A stretch of 37,709 bases of DNA from a virus. The notes beneath the pieces are model-generated. The model did not search any database, was not told where the DNA came from, and saw nothing but the letters and a program-made list of their open reading frames with translations. The translations under genes were made by a program, and so were the position numbers. This document shows, piece by piece, positions 14,783-21,852 of this stretch (positions within the stretch are counted from its first letter, which is position 1; each line of letters opens with the position of its first letter). The stretch is taken from the IMG/VR virus record IMGVR_UViG_3300038470_000052, positions 1-37,709 of that record. One strand, 5' to 3'.

Positions 14783-15099
14783 AAAGGGGAGTTTGACATA
14801 TTTTTCAATACGTGGGTGTATAATGTTATGCTGCTTTTGAGCAAATCTATAACAACCGGCGTATCTGCCTGCTCTCCTGATTCGTTGTAAAAATTATGAT
14901 TAGTTATCTTTTCTGGAAAAATCTTTTCGATGAAATCCAGCGTTGCCTGGTCATCCCCCTGCAGGCGTTTTAAATCCATAACCTCATCCCGGCTTAATTC
15001 GCTCATTTCGACCCAGACGTTAGCCTTCTCCTCTCCGAAGAATTCCCCGATTTCTATCCTGTTTTTAAACATTCCCTTACGCGCTTTGTTTATGTCCAC
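14743..15099 (-). CDS. Tail assembly chaperone (G-like)
   Basis: The protein has 118 residues, starting at GTG 15099 with AAAGGAG upstream. It is acidic and helical (FFGEEKANVWVEMSELSRDE), and its position just before the tape measure gene fits tail assembly chaperones. Its last 12 codons overlap the -1 frame. The stop codon TAA lies immediately after the 3' arm of the stimulatory stem-loop. Unusually, a PAPS-reductase-like gene separates it from the tail tube gene. Confidence 0.8.
   Translation of the reverse strand: MDINKARKGMFKNRIEIGEFFGEEKANVWVEMSELSRDEVMDLKRLQGDDQATLDFIEKIFPEKITNHNFYNESGEQADTPVVIDLLKSSITLYTHVLKNMSNSPFRKATESKSDKSL
14747..14788 (-). promoter_or_regulatory. Programmed -1 frameshift signal
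   Basis: The zero-frame codons read C-CCT-TTT, a canonical X-XXY-YYZ heptamer (14788-14782). After a 5-base spacer comes a possible stem: AGCGAC (14776-14771) with GTCGCT (14752-14747), 6 bp with an 18-base loop. A smaller CGAC/GTCG hairpin is an alternative. Position, spacing and frame all fit frameshifting between the two chaperone frames. Confidence 0.75.
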
Positions 15100-15102
15100 A
15101 AT

Positions 15103-16008
15103 TTACTCCTTTCCGTAGGGGAGGCCGATATAATCAAGCACCTCTCCTAATTTTAATTTGTTTACGCAATACTCCCACAAATTTCTATGAGTTTTTTTAA
15201 GCATTTCGAATCTATTAACTTTTTGCATATGTAACCCAAACATGCAGAAAATACAACCCGTTCTCTCGATACCTGTATCATAAATGCTGCAATATTTTAT
15301 ATTTTTTGATCTGATATATTGCCAAATGTCCTCATTAGTCCAAAATGCAATAGGCCAGGAAACAGGTGGTGATTTCCCGAACGCATTGCAACCATGTTTT
15401 TGATATTCAATGCTCCGTCCATTAGAATCTTTTGACATTATTCCGATAATTCCATGTCTTCCTGTTTCTTTTTCGTAGATTCGCAATGGGCTTTTTTTAA
15501 GATACTTACAGCATTTGTCGCTGATTTTAAATGGTGCACTTATCAAAAATTTCCATTTTTCGCTGATTTTAAAACGTTTATATTTTTCCGTTCCCTCCCA
15601 TCGTATTTTTTTTAACGCCTCACTTTTTGTGTTTCGATACTGCTCGATATAAGATGCCTGTTCTTTGCTGATTATTGGATAGCCATATTTATCAATAATT
15701 TCCTTAAAAGTATATTTTGGTTTAATCCATATAACATTGTCAATTGTTTTAACAAATTCTTTTATTTCAGGATATTCCAGGCCTGTATCAACAAACACGG
15801 CAGGAATATGCGGGTAAATTTCGCGCACAAGATCAAGTAAAACAGTCGAATCCTTTCCGCCGGAAAACGAAATATATACATCGCCATTATAATGTTCATA
15901 CCAATCTCTTATCCGCTGTTGTGACAAAATTATTTTCGCATCGAGTGGCAATCCTTGTCTTATTCTTACAGTATCGGGGGTTATTTTTGCAGTAAATTTC
16001 CTTTGCAT
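15103..16008 (-). CDS. PAPS reductase / DndC-like sulfur-transfer enzyme within the tail operon
   Basis: The protein has 301 residues. The PP-loop SGGKDS is at 49-54, followed by the VFVDTGLEYPEI strand typical of PAPS reductases and DndC-type ATP pyrophosphatases. Cysteines at KCCKYLKKSP and in RTGCIFCMFGLH, a motif common in phage members, may hold an Fe-S cluster. The enzyme probably activates or transfers sulfur (sulfate reduction, or modification of nucleic acid); no DndB/D/E genes are present. It sits between the tail tube and chaperone genes, in the same direction and tightly spaced (its stop is next to the chaperone's GTG), like a cargo gene inserted into the late operon. Confidence 0.85.
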   Translation of the reverse strand: MQRKFTAKITPDTVRIRQGLPLDAKIILSQQRIRDWYEHYNGDVYISFSGGKDSTVLLDLVREIYPHIPAVFVDTGLEYPEIKEFVKTIDNVIWIKPKYTFKEIIDKYGYPIISKEQASYIEQYRNTKSEALKKIRWEGTEKYKRFKISEKWKFLISAPFKISDKCCKYLKKSPLRIYEKETGRHGIIGIMSKDSNGRSIEYQKHGCNAFGKSPPVSWPIAFWTNEDIWQYIRSKNIKYCSIYDTGIERTGCIFCMFGLHMQKVNRFEMLKKTHRNLWEYCVNKLKLGEVLDYIGLPYGKE

Positions 16009-16017
16009 AAAATCTCT

Positions 16018-17355
16018 TTAATAATCCGTAGCCCTGGCATTGCCAAGCGTAATCGTACAAGCTTTTGTGCTGCTGCCCTCACTTCCTCTAATCATTAGTT
16101 TCATCTTAATCCTATCCGGGCTTGTTAGGTTAGCAGCCGGATCTTCTGTTATGTATCCTAATGGGATACTGATTATCAGGTAATTATAATATCCGGTTTC
16201 AATCGCCGTTTCCGTTTGGAAATACACCCGCAAATTAACCGTATTACCCGCTTTAAAATAGCTTTCCCTGATTGCTTCGGTATCAGTGTCATAAAACACC
16301 TCCACCTCTGCCGTGACCTTCAATTCCCGCGGTTCAATTTCCGCCATTAACCCGCTGCCGTCCCATACATATAGATCATCTTCGATGCTATTATCCCATG
16401 TGAATTTAAAATCCGTTACATTCGCATAGACGTAACCGTTAACCCTGACCTCGCCGCCTTTCATTTTAAATGGTTTTGCGGTAGACAGCGAAAGCGCGGC
16501 CAGGGCGCCGGTCGCCTCCTGCCTGCCAATCGCTGATATTGTTGCGCGTAAATAATCGTTTATCGCGGCGTCAAGTTTTAGCTGATTAACCTTACAGCTC
16601 GTATATTTTTTGACTGCAACCACCCTGTCAACCATCGCTGTGAAATGGGGAAGGCTGGCTGTGCTGGATACTGGCAATGGGGTAAATACATGGGTATAAG
16701 CGCTTGTGGCTGCCGCTGCCGCTCCATAGCCGGCGGTTATAACCTCAAAGGTGCACCCGGAATCATAGTCAACAGGATCAACACACGCGCCCGCTGTGGC
16801 TGCTGTCATGGTCACCACTGACCCGGTTACTGTTGCGCTAAATGTAGCGAGTGCATGGATTGCCGATGACACAACACTTGCTGCCTGTGCAGATGTTGTC
16901 GCTGTGGGGCAGGCGAATGCCACCGATGTGTAACCGGTAATAGATGGGTTGCTGCCGGTACCACCGACGGTGAAATATCCGCAATAATCGACGCTTGGCG
17001 AATGAAAAAAGAAATACTCGCCGCCGGACAATCCTGAAGGAATGGTAATTTCTGTTACCTCTGCGACCGCTACCTGCAGGGCTGTTGTCGATTGTACCCC
17101 TGCCGTGCAGTATAGGATTTCACCGATGTTATCAGGTTTAACTATGATACTAATATCACCGGTCACTTTTTCGTTCATAACATCCATAGCGCCTACAGCG
17201 CGGCGGCCGACCAGGGTGTCCTGCTCTTTTAGATTCAGAATATCTTTTAAGCTCTCCGATTTTAAATCCATTTGCACCGTAGGGGTTACGGATGTTCCCC
17301 AAACACTCTCAATTCCGATTTGAAGGCTTCCGCCTTTACCTGTAATTGCTGGCAT
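16018..17355 (-). CDS. Major tail tube protein with an inserted domain
   Basis: The protein has 445 residues with GGAGGG before ATG. The N-terminus (GKGGSLQIGIESVWGTSVTP) and the later NSIEDDLYVWDGSGLMAEIE and ELKVTAEVEVFYDTDTEAIR segments are typical of siphovirus tail tube proteins. The usual length is nearer 300 residues. About residues 90-215 form an extra Ala/Thr/Gly-rich beta domain (ITIPSGLSGGEYFFFHSPSV to TFEVITAG) resembling decoration domains on phage tails. It is followed, after the PAPS-reductase-like gene, by the chaperones. Confidence 0.87.
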   Translation of the reverse strand: MPAITGKGGSLQIGIESVWGTSVTPTVQMDLKSESLKDILNLKEQDTLVGRRAVGAMDVMNEKVTGDISIIVKPDNIGEILYCTAGVQSTTALQVAVAEVTEITIPSGLSGGEYFFFHSPSVDYCGYFTVGGTGSNPSITGYTSVAFACPTATTSAQAASVVSSAIHALATFSATVTGSVVTMTAATAGACVDPVDYDSGCTFEVITAGYGAAAAATSAYTHVFTPLPVSSTASLPHFTAMVDRVVAVKKYTSCKVNQLKLDAAINDYLRATISAIGRQEATGALAALSLSTAKPFKMKGGEVRVNGYVYANVTDFKFTWDNSIEDDLYVWDGSGLMAEIEPRELKVTAEVEVFYDTDTEAIRESYFKAGNTVNLRVYFQTETAIETGYYNYLIISIPLGYITEDPAANLTSPDRIKMKLMIRGSEGSSTKACTITLGNARATDY

Positions 17356-17366
17356 ACCGCCCTCCT

Positions 17367-17819
17367 TTAAAACTGTATTTCTTTACTAATCTCAATCTGC
17401 ACATTAATAACGCCGATCCCATTTGATTCAGGGGGGAAATGGCGAATCGCTATGATATTGCAATCCTCAACATTCCCGCCAAGGCTGAAATCATTTGTAA
17501 TCAAATTCTGCATTGCAGACGCATAATGAAGCATCATTAACCCGTCACGATCTCCGATTGTTTCCGCTATGATCAAATCTATCATAGTTCTATTGTTATA
17601 CGCTGATAGAGTTAGGCTATCGAAAGGGATATTTTCAGGGAAAATCATCAATGCCGGATAAAGACTAATCGTGTAAGGGTCTTTAAATCCGTTTACCCAG
17701 TTTTCAATATTCCGAAGCCCCGCGTCGTATTCCGCCTCGATTGCTGCCAAATAAGTATTATAGTTCGATTGCAAATATGTTTTAATCGCAACCATGTAAT
17801 CATAATATTTACTGAGCAT
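17367..17819 (-). CDS. Tail terminator protein
   Basis: The protein has 150 residues. ATG 17819 is preferred because a GAGAGG site lies upstream; a 155-residue reading from 17834 is possible. The gene overlaps the end of the preceding one by 11 bases. It has a helix followed by strands (NTYLAAIEAEYDAGLRNIEN, PALMIFPENIPFDSLTLSAY) and a C-terminal strand GIGVINVQIEISKEIQF, in line with tail terminator/completion proteins. The position between the gp10-like protein and the tail tube gene supports it. Confidence 0.7.
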   Translation of the reverse strand: MLSKYYDYMVAIKTYLQSNYNTYLAAIEAEYDAGLRNIENWVNGFKDPYTISLYPALMIFPENIPFDSLTLSAYNNRTMIDLIIAETIGDRDGLMMLHYASAMQNLITNDFSLGGNVEDCNIIAIRHFPPESNGIGVINVQIEISKEIQF

Positions 17820-18330
17820 TGTCCAGCCTCTCAAATTCTGCCTGTAGCGCCGCCTCTATGATCTGGTTTGCAACATTCGTTTTCATTACATCATCAATCG
17901 CTGGCTGAATGAATGGGCGGTGTGGCATAATAACTTTTTTCGAGAAAACAAAATCCACTCCGAACTTTAATTTATCTCCACGGCGCCTACCTTTTTCTGT
18001 TAATGGGATAAATAGCGCCTTTGCTCTTTTGGGCACAATCGTTCTATCACTTACATTCGGGCTGTCATGCACAATCGCATATTTAATGTTATTACCAACT
18101 TCTGCCTTGCCCGCTGCCGGGGAATCAATTCTGTACCACATGCCACGGCGCAATGTTCCTGTCCTCACGTTCAGCGGATGACCGCCGGTCAAATAATCTT
18201 TCTGGCTGCGTTTAACAATCTCCAGACAAAGCCGCTCAAGGCAGATTGTGTTTACCCTCGGCATATCAGAGCGCAGCTTGTTAAGCATTTCGATTGCGCT
18301 TTTGTCTGTTATTTTAATGTCATATTCCAT
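17809..18330 (-). CDS. HK97 gp10-like head-tail/neck protein
   Basis: The protein has 173 residues; the ATG at 18330 follows AGGGG. It begins MEYDIKITDKSAIEMLNKLR and carries the family signature NVRTGTLRRGMWYRID, then NNIKYAIVHDSP, with a late RPFIQPAIDD element. These are seen in the HK97 gp10 family, a minor tail/neck component involved in joining head and tail. Its order between the connector and terminator is standard. Confidence 0.85.
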   Translation of the reverse strand: MEYDIKITDKSAIEMLNKLRSDMPRVNTICLERLCLEIVKRSQKDYLTGGHPLNVRTGTLRRGMWYRIDSPAAGKAEVGNNIKYAIVHDSPNVSDRTIVPKRAKALFIPLTEKGRRRGDKLKFGVDFVFSKKVIMPHRPFIQPAIDDVMKTNVANQIIEAALQAEFERLDNAQ

Positions 18331-18332
18331 TG

Positions 18333-18935
18333 CTACCCCTGGCAATACCTGATATATGGCGCTATGTCAGCGCGTATATCGTCAATAATATCCGCATTGA
18401 GATCAAATGTATGGGAGCTGTCAGCTATCGATTGCGATTGCACGCCCTCAAGCCCTCCGTTTGACCGCTTCCAGATTCTTTCAACCACCCGGCATACCGA
18501 CAATTTCACATCATCCGGCATATCGGATAAAGAATATCCTGCGTTGTATGTTAGTTTAATATTTCTTTTCCCCGTGTAAAAATACAACCCGTCAAGTTCA
18601 ATTTTACCATCTTCGGGGTATACAATTATATCGTCTGCATCAACTAATTGATCCGCCGTATATTCTCTGTCTGAACTTATGTACAATGTCACACTGGCCG
18701 CTCCTGAATTGATAGGGAACACATTCGGATAAAGCGTCTGTGTACCGTGCCCATCATGGTATTCTGTATAATCGCCTAACAAGAAACCACGATTGCAAAA
18801 CCCACAGACAAGTTTTGACGCCTGATTGACGGCATTCCCTAATATATCATCTACAGAAGTGTTAGATGTTGGTATTCGCAGATGCTTTTTTGCATAATCA
18901 AGCGATACCAATGCGACCGTGGTTGCTATGCTCAT
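18333..18935 (-). CDS. Head-tail connector (gp6-like adaptor)
   Basis: The protein has 200 residues and starts in an ATGA overlap with the preceding stop. The opening SLDYAKKHLRIPTSNTSVDD, with its DILGNAVNQASKLVCGFCNR helix, is the signature of gp6-like adaptors (DNA-packaging/connector family). A strand-rich middle (RNIKLTYNAGYSLSDMPDDV) is followed by VKLSVCRVVERIWKRS. The adaptor sits below the portal and gates DNA. Confidence 0.88.
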   Translation of the reverse strand: MSIATTVALVSLDYAKKHLRIPTSNTSVDDILGNAVNQASKLVCGFCNRGFLLGDYTEYHDGHGTQTLYPNVFPINSGAASVTLYISSDREYTADQLVDADDIIVYPEDGKIELDGLYFYTGKRNIKLTYNAGYSLSDMPDDVKLSVCRVVERIWKRSNGGLEGVQSQSIADSSHTFDLNADIIDDIRADIAPYIRYCQG

Positions 18936-19129
18936 TTTGTCACCAATTCATGACTAAACATTTTGTTGTCAGGCGCTTTGTAGGTCTTCGTTTCGGTAAC
19001 CTTACCGCACACAACGCAGACAGCCCCATAACTGCATTTCTTCATTCTTCTGTCTGTTTTGCAGACGACGCAATAACTCTTTATTTCTTCACCAAACATT
19101 TTAAACAGAGGCCGAGTTTCCCCGGCCAC
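18932..19129 (-). CDS. Small zinc-finger-like protein in the head operon
   Basis: The protein has 65 residues as read from GTG 19129. GGAGG lies almost directly against that GTG, which is closer than usual; the ATG at 19099 has no clear site, so the start is uncertain. Two C-x2-C pairs (CVVCKTD and CVVCGKV) with a basic RRMKKC segment between them form a likely zinc ribbon. The stop overlaps the connector start. Small zinc-finger proteins at this position occur in other phages, with no assigned function. Confidence 0.65.
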   Translation of the reverse strand: MAGETRPLFKMFGEEIKSYCVVCKTDRRMKKCSYGAVCVVCGKVTETKTYKAPDNKMFSHELVTK

Positions 19130-19140
19130 CCTCCGAATTA

Positions 19141-19737
19141 TTATACATCAATATAACAACCGGTTATACTGTTAATATAGCCTGTTGTAGCCCCTGCGTT
19201 TTGGTGCGCAACAATCATGGGAGACCATTTCTCTTTTCCGTAAAAAAGAAATTCGCCTGTGTTCTTGTAATTGGTGCTGGCAGTTGTCAGGTTAACGCTA
19301 TGATGATTATTATCTGTCCTGACTCCAAGGCACCAGATTTTAGCTCCTGCCGATACTGCCGCGGTGAGCGCGTCGTTAAGAATCGCTGTTTTCGTGCCGC
19401 TTGTCCAGGTATTGATTGTTGTGAACTGATATGCTCCTGTTGCAAGCTGGATACACACATGGTCGTTTGCTGCGATTGCTGCCCCGTTCGGTGCCGGGTC
19501 TGCGCTCAATACGACCGTACTGACTCCCAATGCCGCAGCGCTTGCGATTGTGGATGTCACGGTGCCAATGTCAATCATGAAGGTTAATTTATCGGCTGCG
19601 CTGTTAGACCCTGTGGCGTCATAATGCCCGATAGCAATGCGGGCATCAATCATGGGATCGATGTAATGATAAAAAGTGGTACTGGTCGATCCCGCCTTAT
19701 ACCCTTTTGCAACTACGCTTTTTACATATACGTTCAT
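19141..19737 (-). CDS. Putative capsid decoration/head-associated protein
   Basis: The protein has 198 residues with AAAGGAGG upstream. It is almost entirely strand- and Ala/Thr/Gly-rich (SAAALGVSTVVLSADPAPNG, TAAVSAGAKIWCLGVRTDNN) and lies directly after the major capsid gene, where head decoration or stabilising proteins usually are. It ends in GYINSITGCYIDV. The function comes from position and composition; there is no named family I can be sure of. Confidence 0.6.
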   Translation of the reverse strand: MNVYVKSVVAKGYKAGSTSTTFYHYIDPMIDARIAIGHYDATGSNSAADKLTFMIDIGTVTSTIASAAALGVSTVVLSADPAPNGAAIAANDHVCIQLATGAYQFTTINTWTSGTKTAILNDALTAAVSAGAKIWCLGVRTDNNHHSVNLTTASTNYKNTGEFLFYGKEKWSPMIVAHQNAGATTGYINSITGCYIDV

Positions 19738-19749
19738 GGCTGCCTCCTT

Positions 19750-21084
19750 TTATGCCTTTGTCTTCGCGACGACCGTGGCACCTGGCTGGGTATTGAGGAA
19801 CGCAGCCCGGGTGGTGCACTGGAAATAAATCAGGTTGTTTGTAACGAAATCCACTGTTGCCGGGAAAACCATGAATCTGAACTGCCTTCTCATGCCGACA
19901 TGCAGGAACTTCGGATTTACCAGAATCGCAAACTTTGTATTAGGCGCATCGTCTGCAATGTCCGGGAGTTTGCTTGTTTCGTTTATGACCTTCCCCCATG
20001 CGCGCGGTTCGGGCATATTGACATAACTACCAATTTTATAATTGCCGTCTGCATCCTTTTTGCCGAGAACGTTAGCCCATATGGAGTTGTCCATAAAATA
20101 TTCGGCATTCTGCTTTTTCGCCTTCTGCTTATCGCCTGTGAATTTTTTCAACATTTCAAGCATCGCGTCTGAATCGAATCCGGTAAACGATGTGTTGCCG
20201 ATGTCATAAATAAGCGTGCCCGTGTATAACGCGCCATAGGTTGCGTGTGCAAGTACTTCATAGTCATAGCGCATCCCCCATGCTTCCATGAATAAGGTGG
20301 TAAGCAGCCTGCCTATGTCCTGGTTAGTGTCTTCCTGGAACATATCGGCCATCGCCACATAACCGTTAAACATCCTGGTAGTTAATGTTTTCTGCCCGAA
20401 AACCACATGCTTTTCTGTGTTAGCTGTTGCCTGGTTTGTATTTTCGGTAAAGGTAAGCTCTGTATCTGTGCTTGGAAAATAAGCAGTTATCCCGCTGACA
20501 GGCGCTTCGGATGTTTTGCCCATCATGAGGCTGGCATCCCCGGCAATCCGTATCAGCTCCGTCATATATTCAGGCGGCACAGTGTAAGCCGCATTATGCC
20601 CGTTAGCATCCGAATCGTCACCGGTTAATGGGGTGGAGCTGGCGACTTTTTGCCCGGTTTCCCCGGGGGTTTTATCAAGGAACGTTTCCGCCTTGTTCCA
20701 ATCGAGTGTGTCTCCAGTGCCTTTTGTAATCAGCGGGACTGCCCCCATTTCTGCCAGGTTTTTAGATGCCAGTTTTGAATTGTGGATATTTTTCTGTGTT
20801 ATTGCACAAAAGAATTTCCCCATGTAATTATGCAACCTTGCATTCCTGGCATCGATGCTATTCCCATCCAGGAACGAACCTTTGTTTATAATAGTGAGTG
20901 ATTCTTTGATGATCTTTTTCTGTTCGACGACAAGATCATTTGCGATTTTAAGGCTTGCTTCAAGGTCTGTGATTTTCTTTTGATCTTCTTTCGCCTTTGC
21001 TTCTAACGCCTCTGTTTTTTTGGTAGTTTCATTAACCGCCGCAATCAGCTGTTCAGGCGTTGATTTTATGTCTAATACTAACAT
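19750..21084 (-). CDS. Major capsid protein (HK97 fold)
   Basis: The protein has 444 residues with an AGGAGG site. Residues 1 to about 75 are a coiled-coil delta/scaffold domain (ETTKKTEALEAKAKEDQKKI), expected to be cleaved by the protease encoded next to it. The rest has HK97-type features: MTELIRIAGDASLMMGKTSE, GISAYFPS-like strands, a MFNGYVAMADMFQEDTNQDI segment near the spine helix, an EAWGMRYDYEVLAHAT block, and a C-terminal FMVFPATVDFVTNN strand region. No separate scaffold gene is present, in agreement with the fused delta domain. Confidence 0.92.
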   Translation of the reverse strand: MLVLDIKSTPEQLIAAVNETTKKTEALEAKAKEDQKKITDLEASLKIANDLVVEQKKIIKESLTIINKGSFLDGNSIDARNARLHNYMGKFFCAITQKNIHNSKLASKNLAEMGAVPLITKGTGDTLDWNKAETFLDKTPGETGQKVASSTPLTGDDSDANGHNAAYTVPPEYMTELIRIAGDASLMMGKTSEAPVSGITAYFPSTDTELTFTENTNQATANTEKHVVFGQKTLTTRMFNGYVAMADMFQEDTNQDIGRLLTTLFMEAWGMRYDYEVLAHATYGALYTGTLIYDIGNTSFTGFDSDAMLEMLKKFTGDKQKAKKQNAEYFMDNSIWANVLGKKDADGNYKIGSYVNMPEPRAWGKVINETSKLPDIADDAPNTKFAILVNPKFLHVGMRRQFRFMVFPATVDFVTNNLIYFQCTTRAAFLNTQPGATVVAKTKA

Positions 21085-21096
21085 GCTTTCCTCCTG

Positions 21097-21837
21097 TTAT
21101 TTTAAATAATCCTTAATGGTCTGTGCGGTATTTATGGCTTTGCTGGTATCGCTGCCATCCGCTTTATTTTTAACATGGCCTTTGTCAAAAATAGACCGCA
21201 ATTTCGCATCCATTCTTTCGGCAATATCTTTGCCAATATCCCCTGGTAATGTCTCCGGGATTTCCCTGCGTACCGCGTTTGTGTTTGACGGTACGTTTAT
21301 AATTGAAGCTTCAAACAATTCCCATTCCCGATGTATAAGCCTTTCCGGTCTCTCTCTGTCCTCGACAATTTCGATTCGCCTGGGCATGAACCCAATTGAC
21401 ACGCTGCGCAATATTCTTTGTGCCACTTTATTCTTAATCTTGACAGCGAATTCGTCCAAATCGTCAAACATTATCGATCCTATAATTGCGTCTGATTCAT
21501 AACGGACATCTTCTGATATCCCTATCGCCGGGATTCGGTAATCGTGCCCCCACAGAATGACAGGATTTTTTTTGAAGTTTTCCAGCTTGGCGCCTGCCGG
21601 GTCAACCCGTTCCTGGTCACGGTCGAGGGTGTAGTCTGAAAAAACGAACTCAAACAATTCCTGTTTCTCTTTGTTTGTCTTCTGCTTAATCGTGCCTGTG
21701 TTAAAGATAACAATATCGTCATTGACATTCCCGGCTTTGTCAGTGTGGCTTTTAAACCATTCTGTTAGCTGGTTAAATGTTAACGATTTCTCTTCCATTT
21801 CCCCCGTCTGATTTTTTAGTAAAACTTTAGTTAGCAT
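21097..21837 (-). CDS. HK97-type prohead protease (S78)
   Basis: The protein has 246 residues with GGAGG upstream. The catalytic region shows ILWGHDYR with His98, RSVSIGFMP with Ser147, and the following ELFEASIINVPSNTNAVRR strand that completes the fold. The N-terminal 60 residues are an extension. It cleaves scaffold regions from the capsid precursor. It is placed between portal and capsid genes as in HK97-like phages. Confidence 0.92.
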   Translation of the reverse strand: MLTKVLLKNQTGEMEEKSLTFNQLTEWFKSHTDKAGNVNDDIVIFNTGTIKQKTNKEKQELFEFVFSDYTLDRDQERVDPAGAKLENFKKNPVILWGHDYRIPAIGISEDVRYESDAIIGSIMFDDLDEFAVKIKNKVAQRILRSVSIGFMPRRIEIVEDRERPERLIHREWELFEASIINVPSNTNAVRREIPETLPGDIGKDIAERMDAKLRSIFDKGHVKNKADGSDTSKAINTAQTIKDYLK

Positions 21838-21852
21838 TAGTTGCCTCCATTT

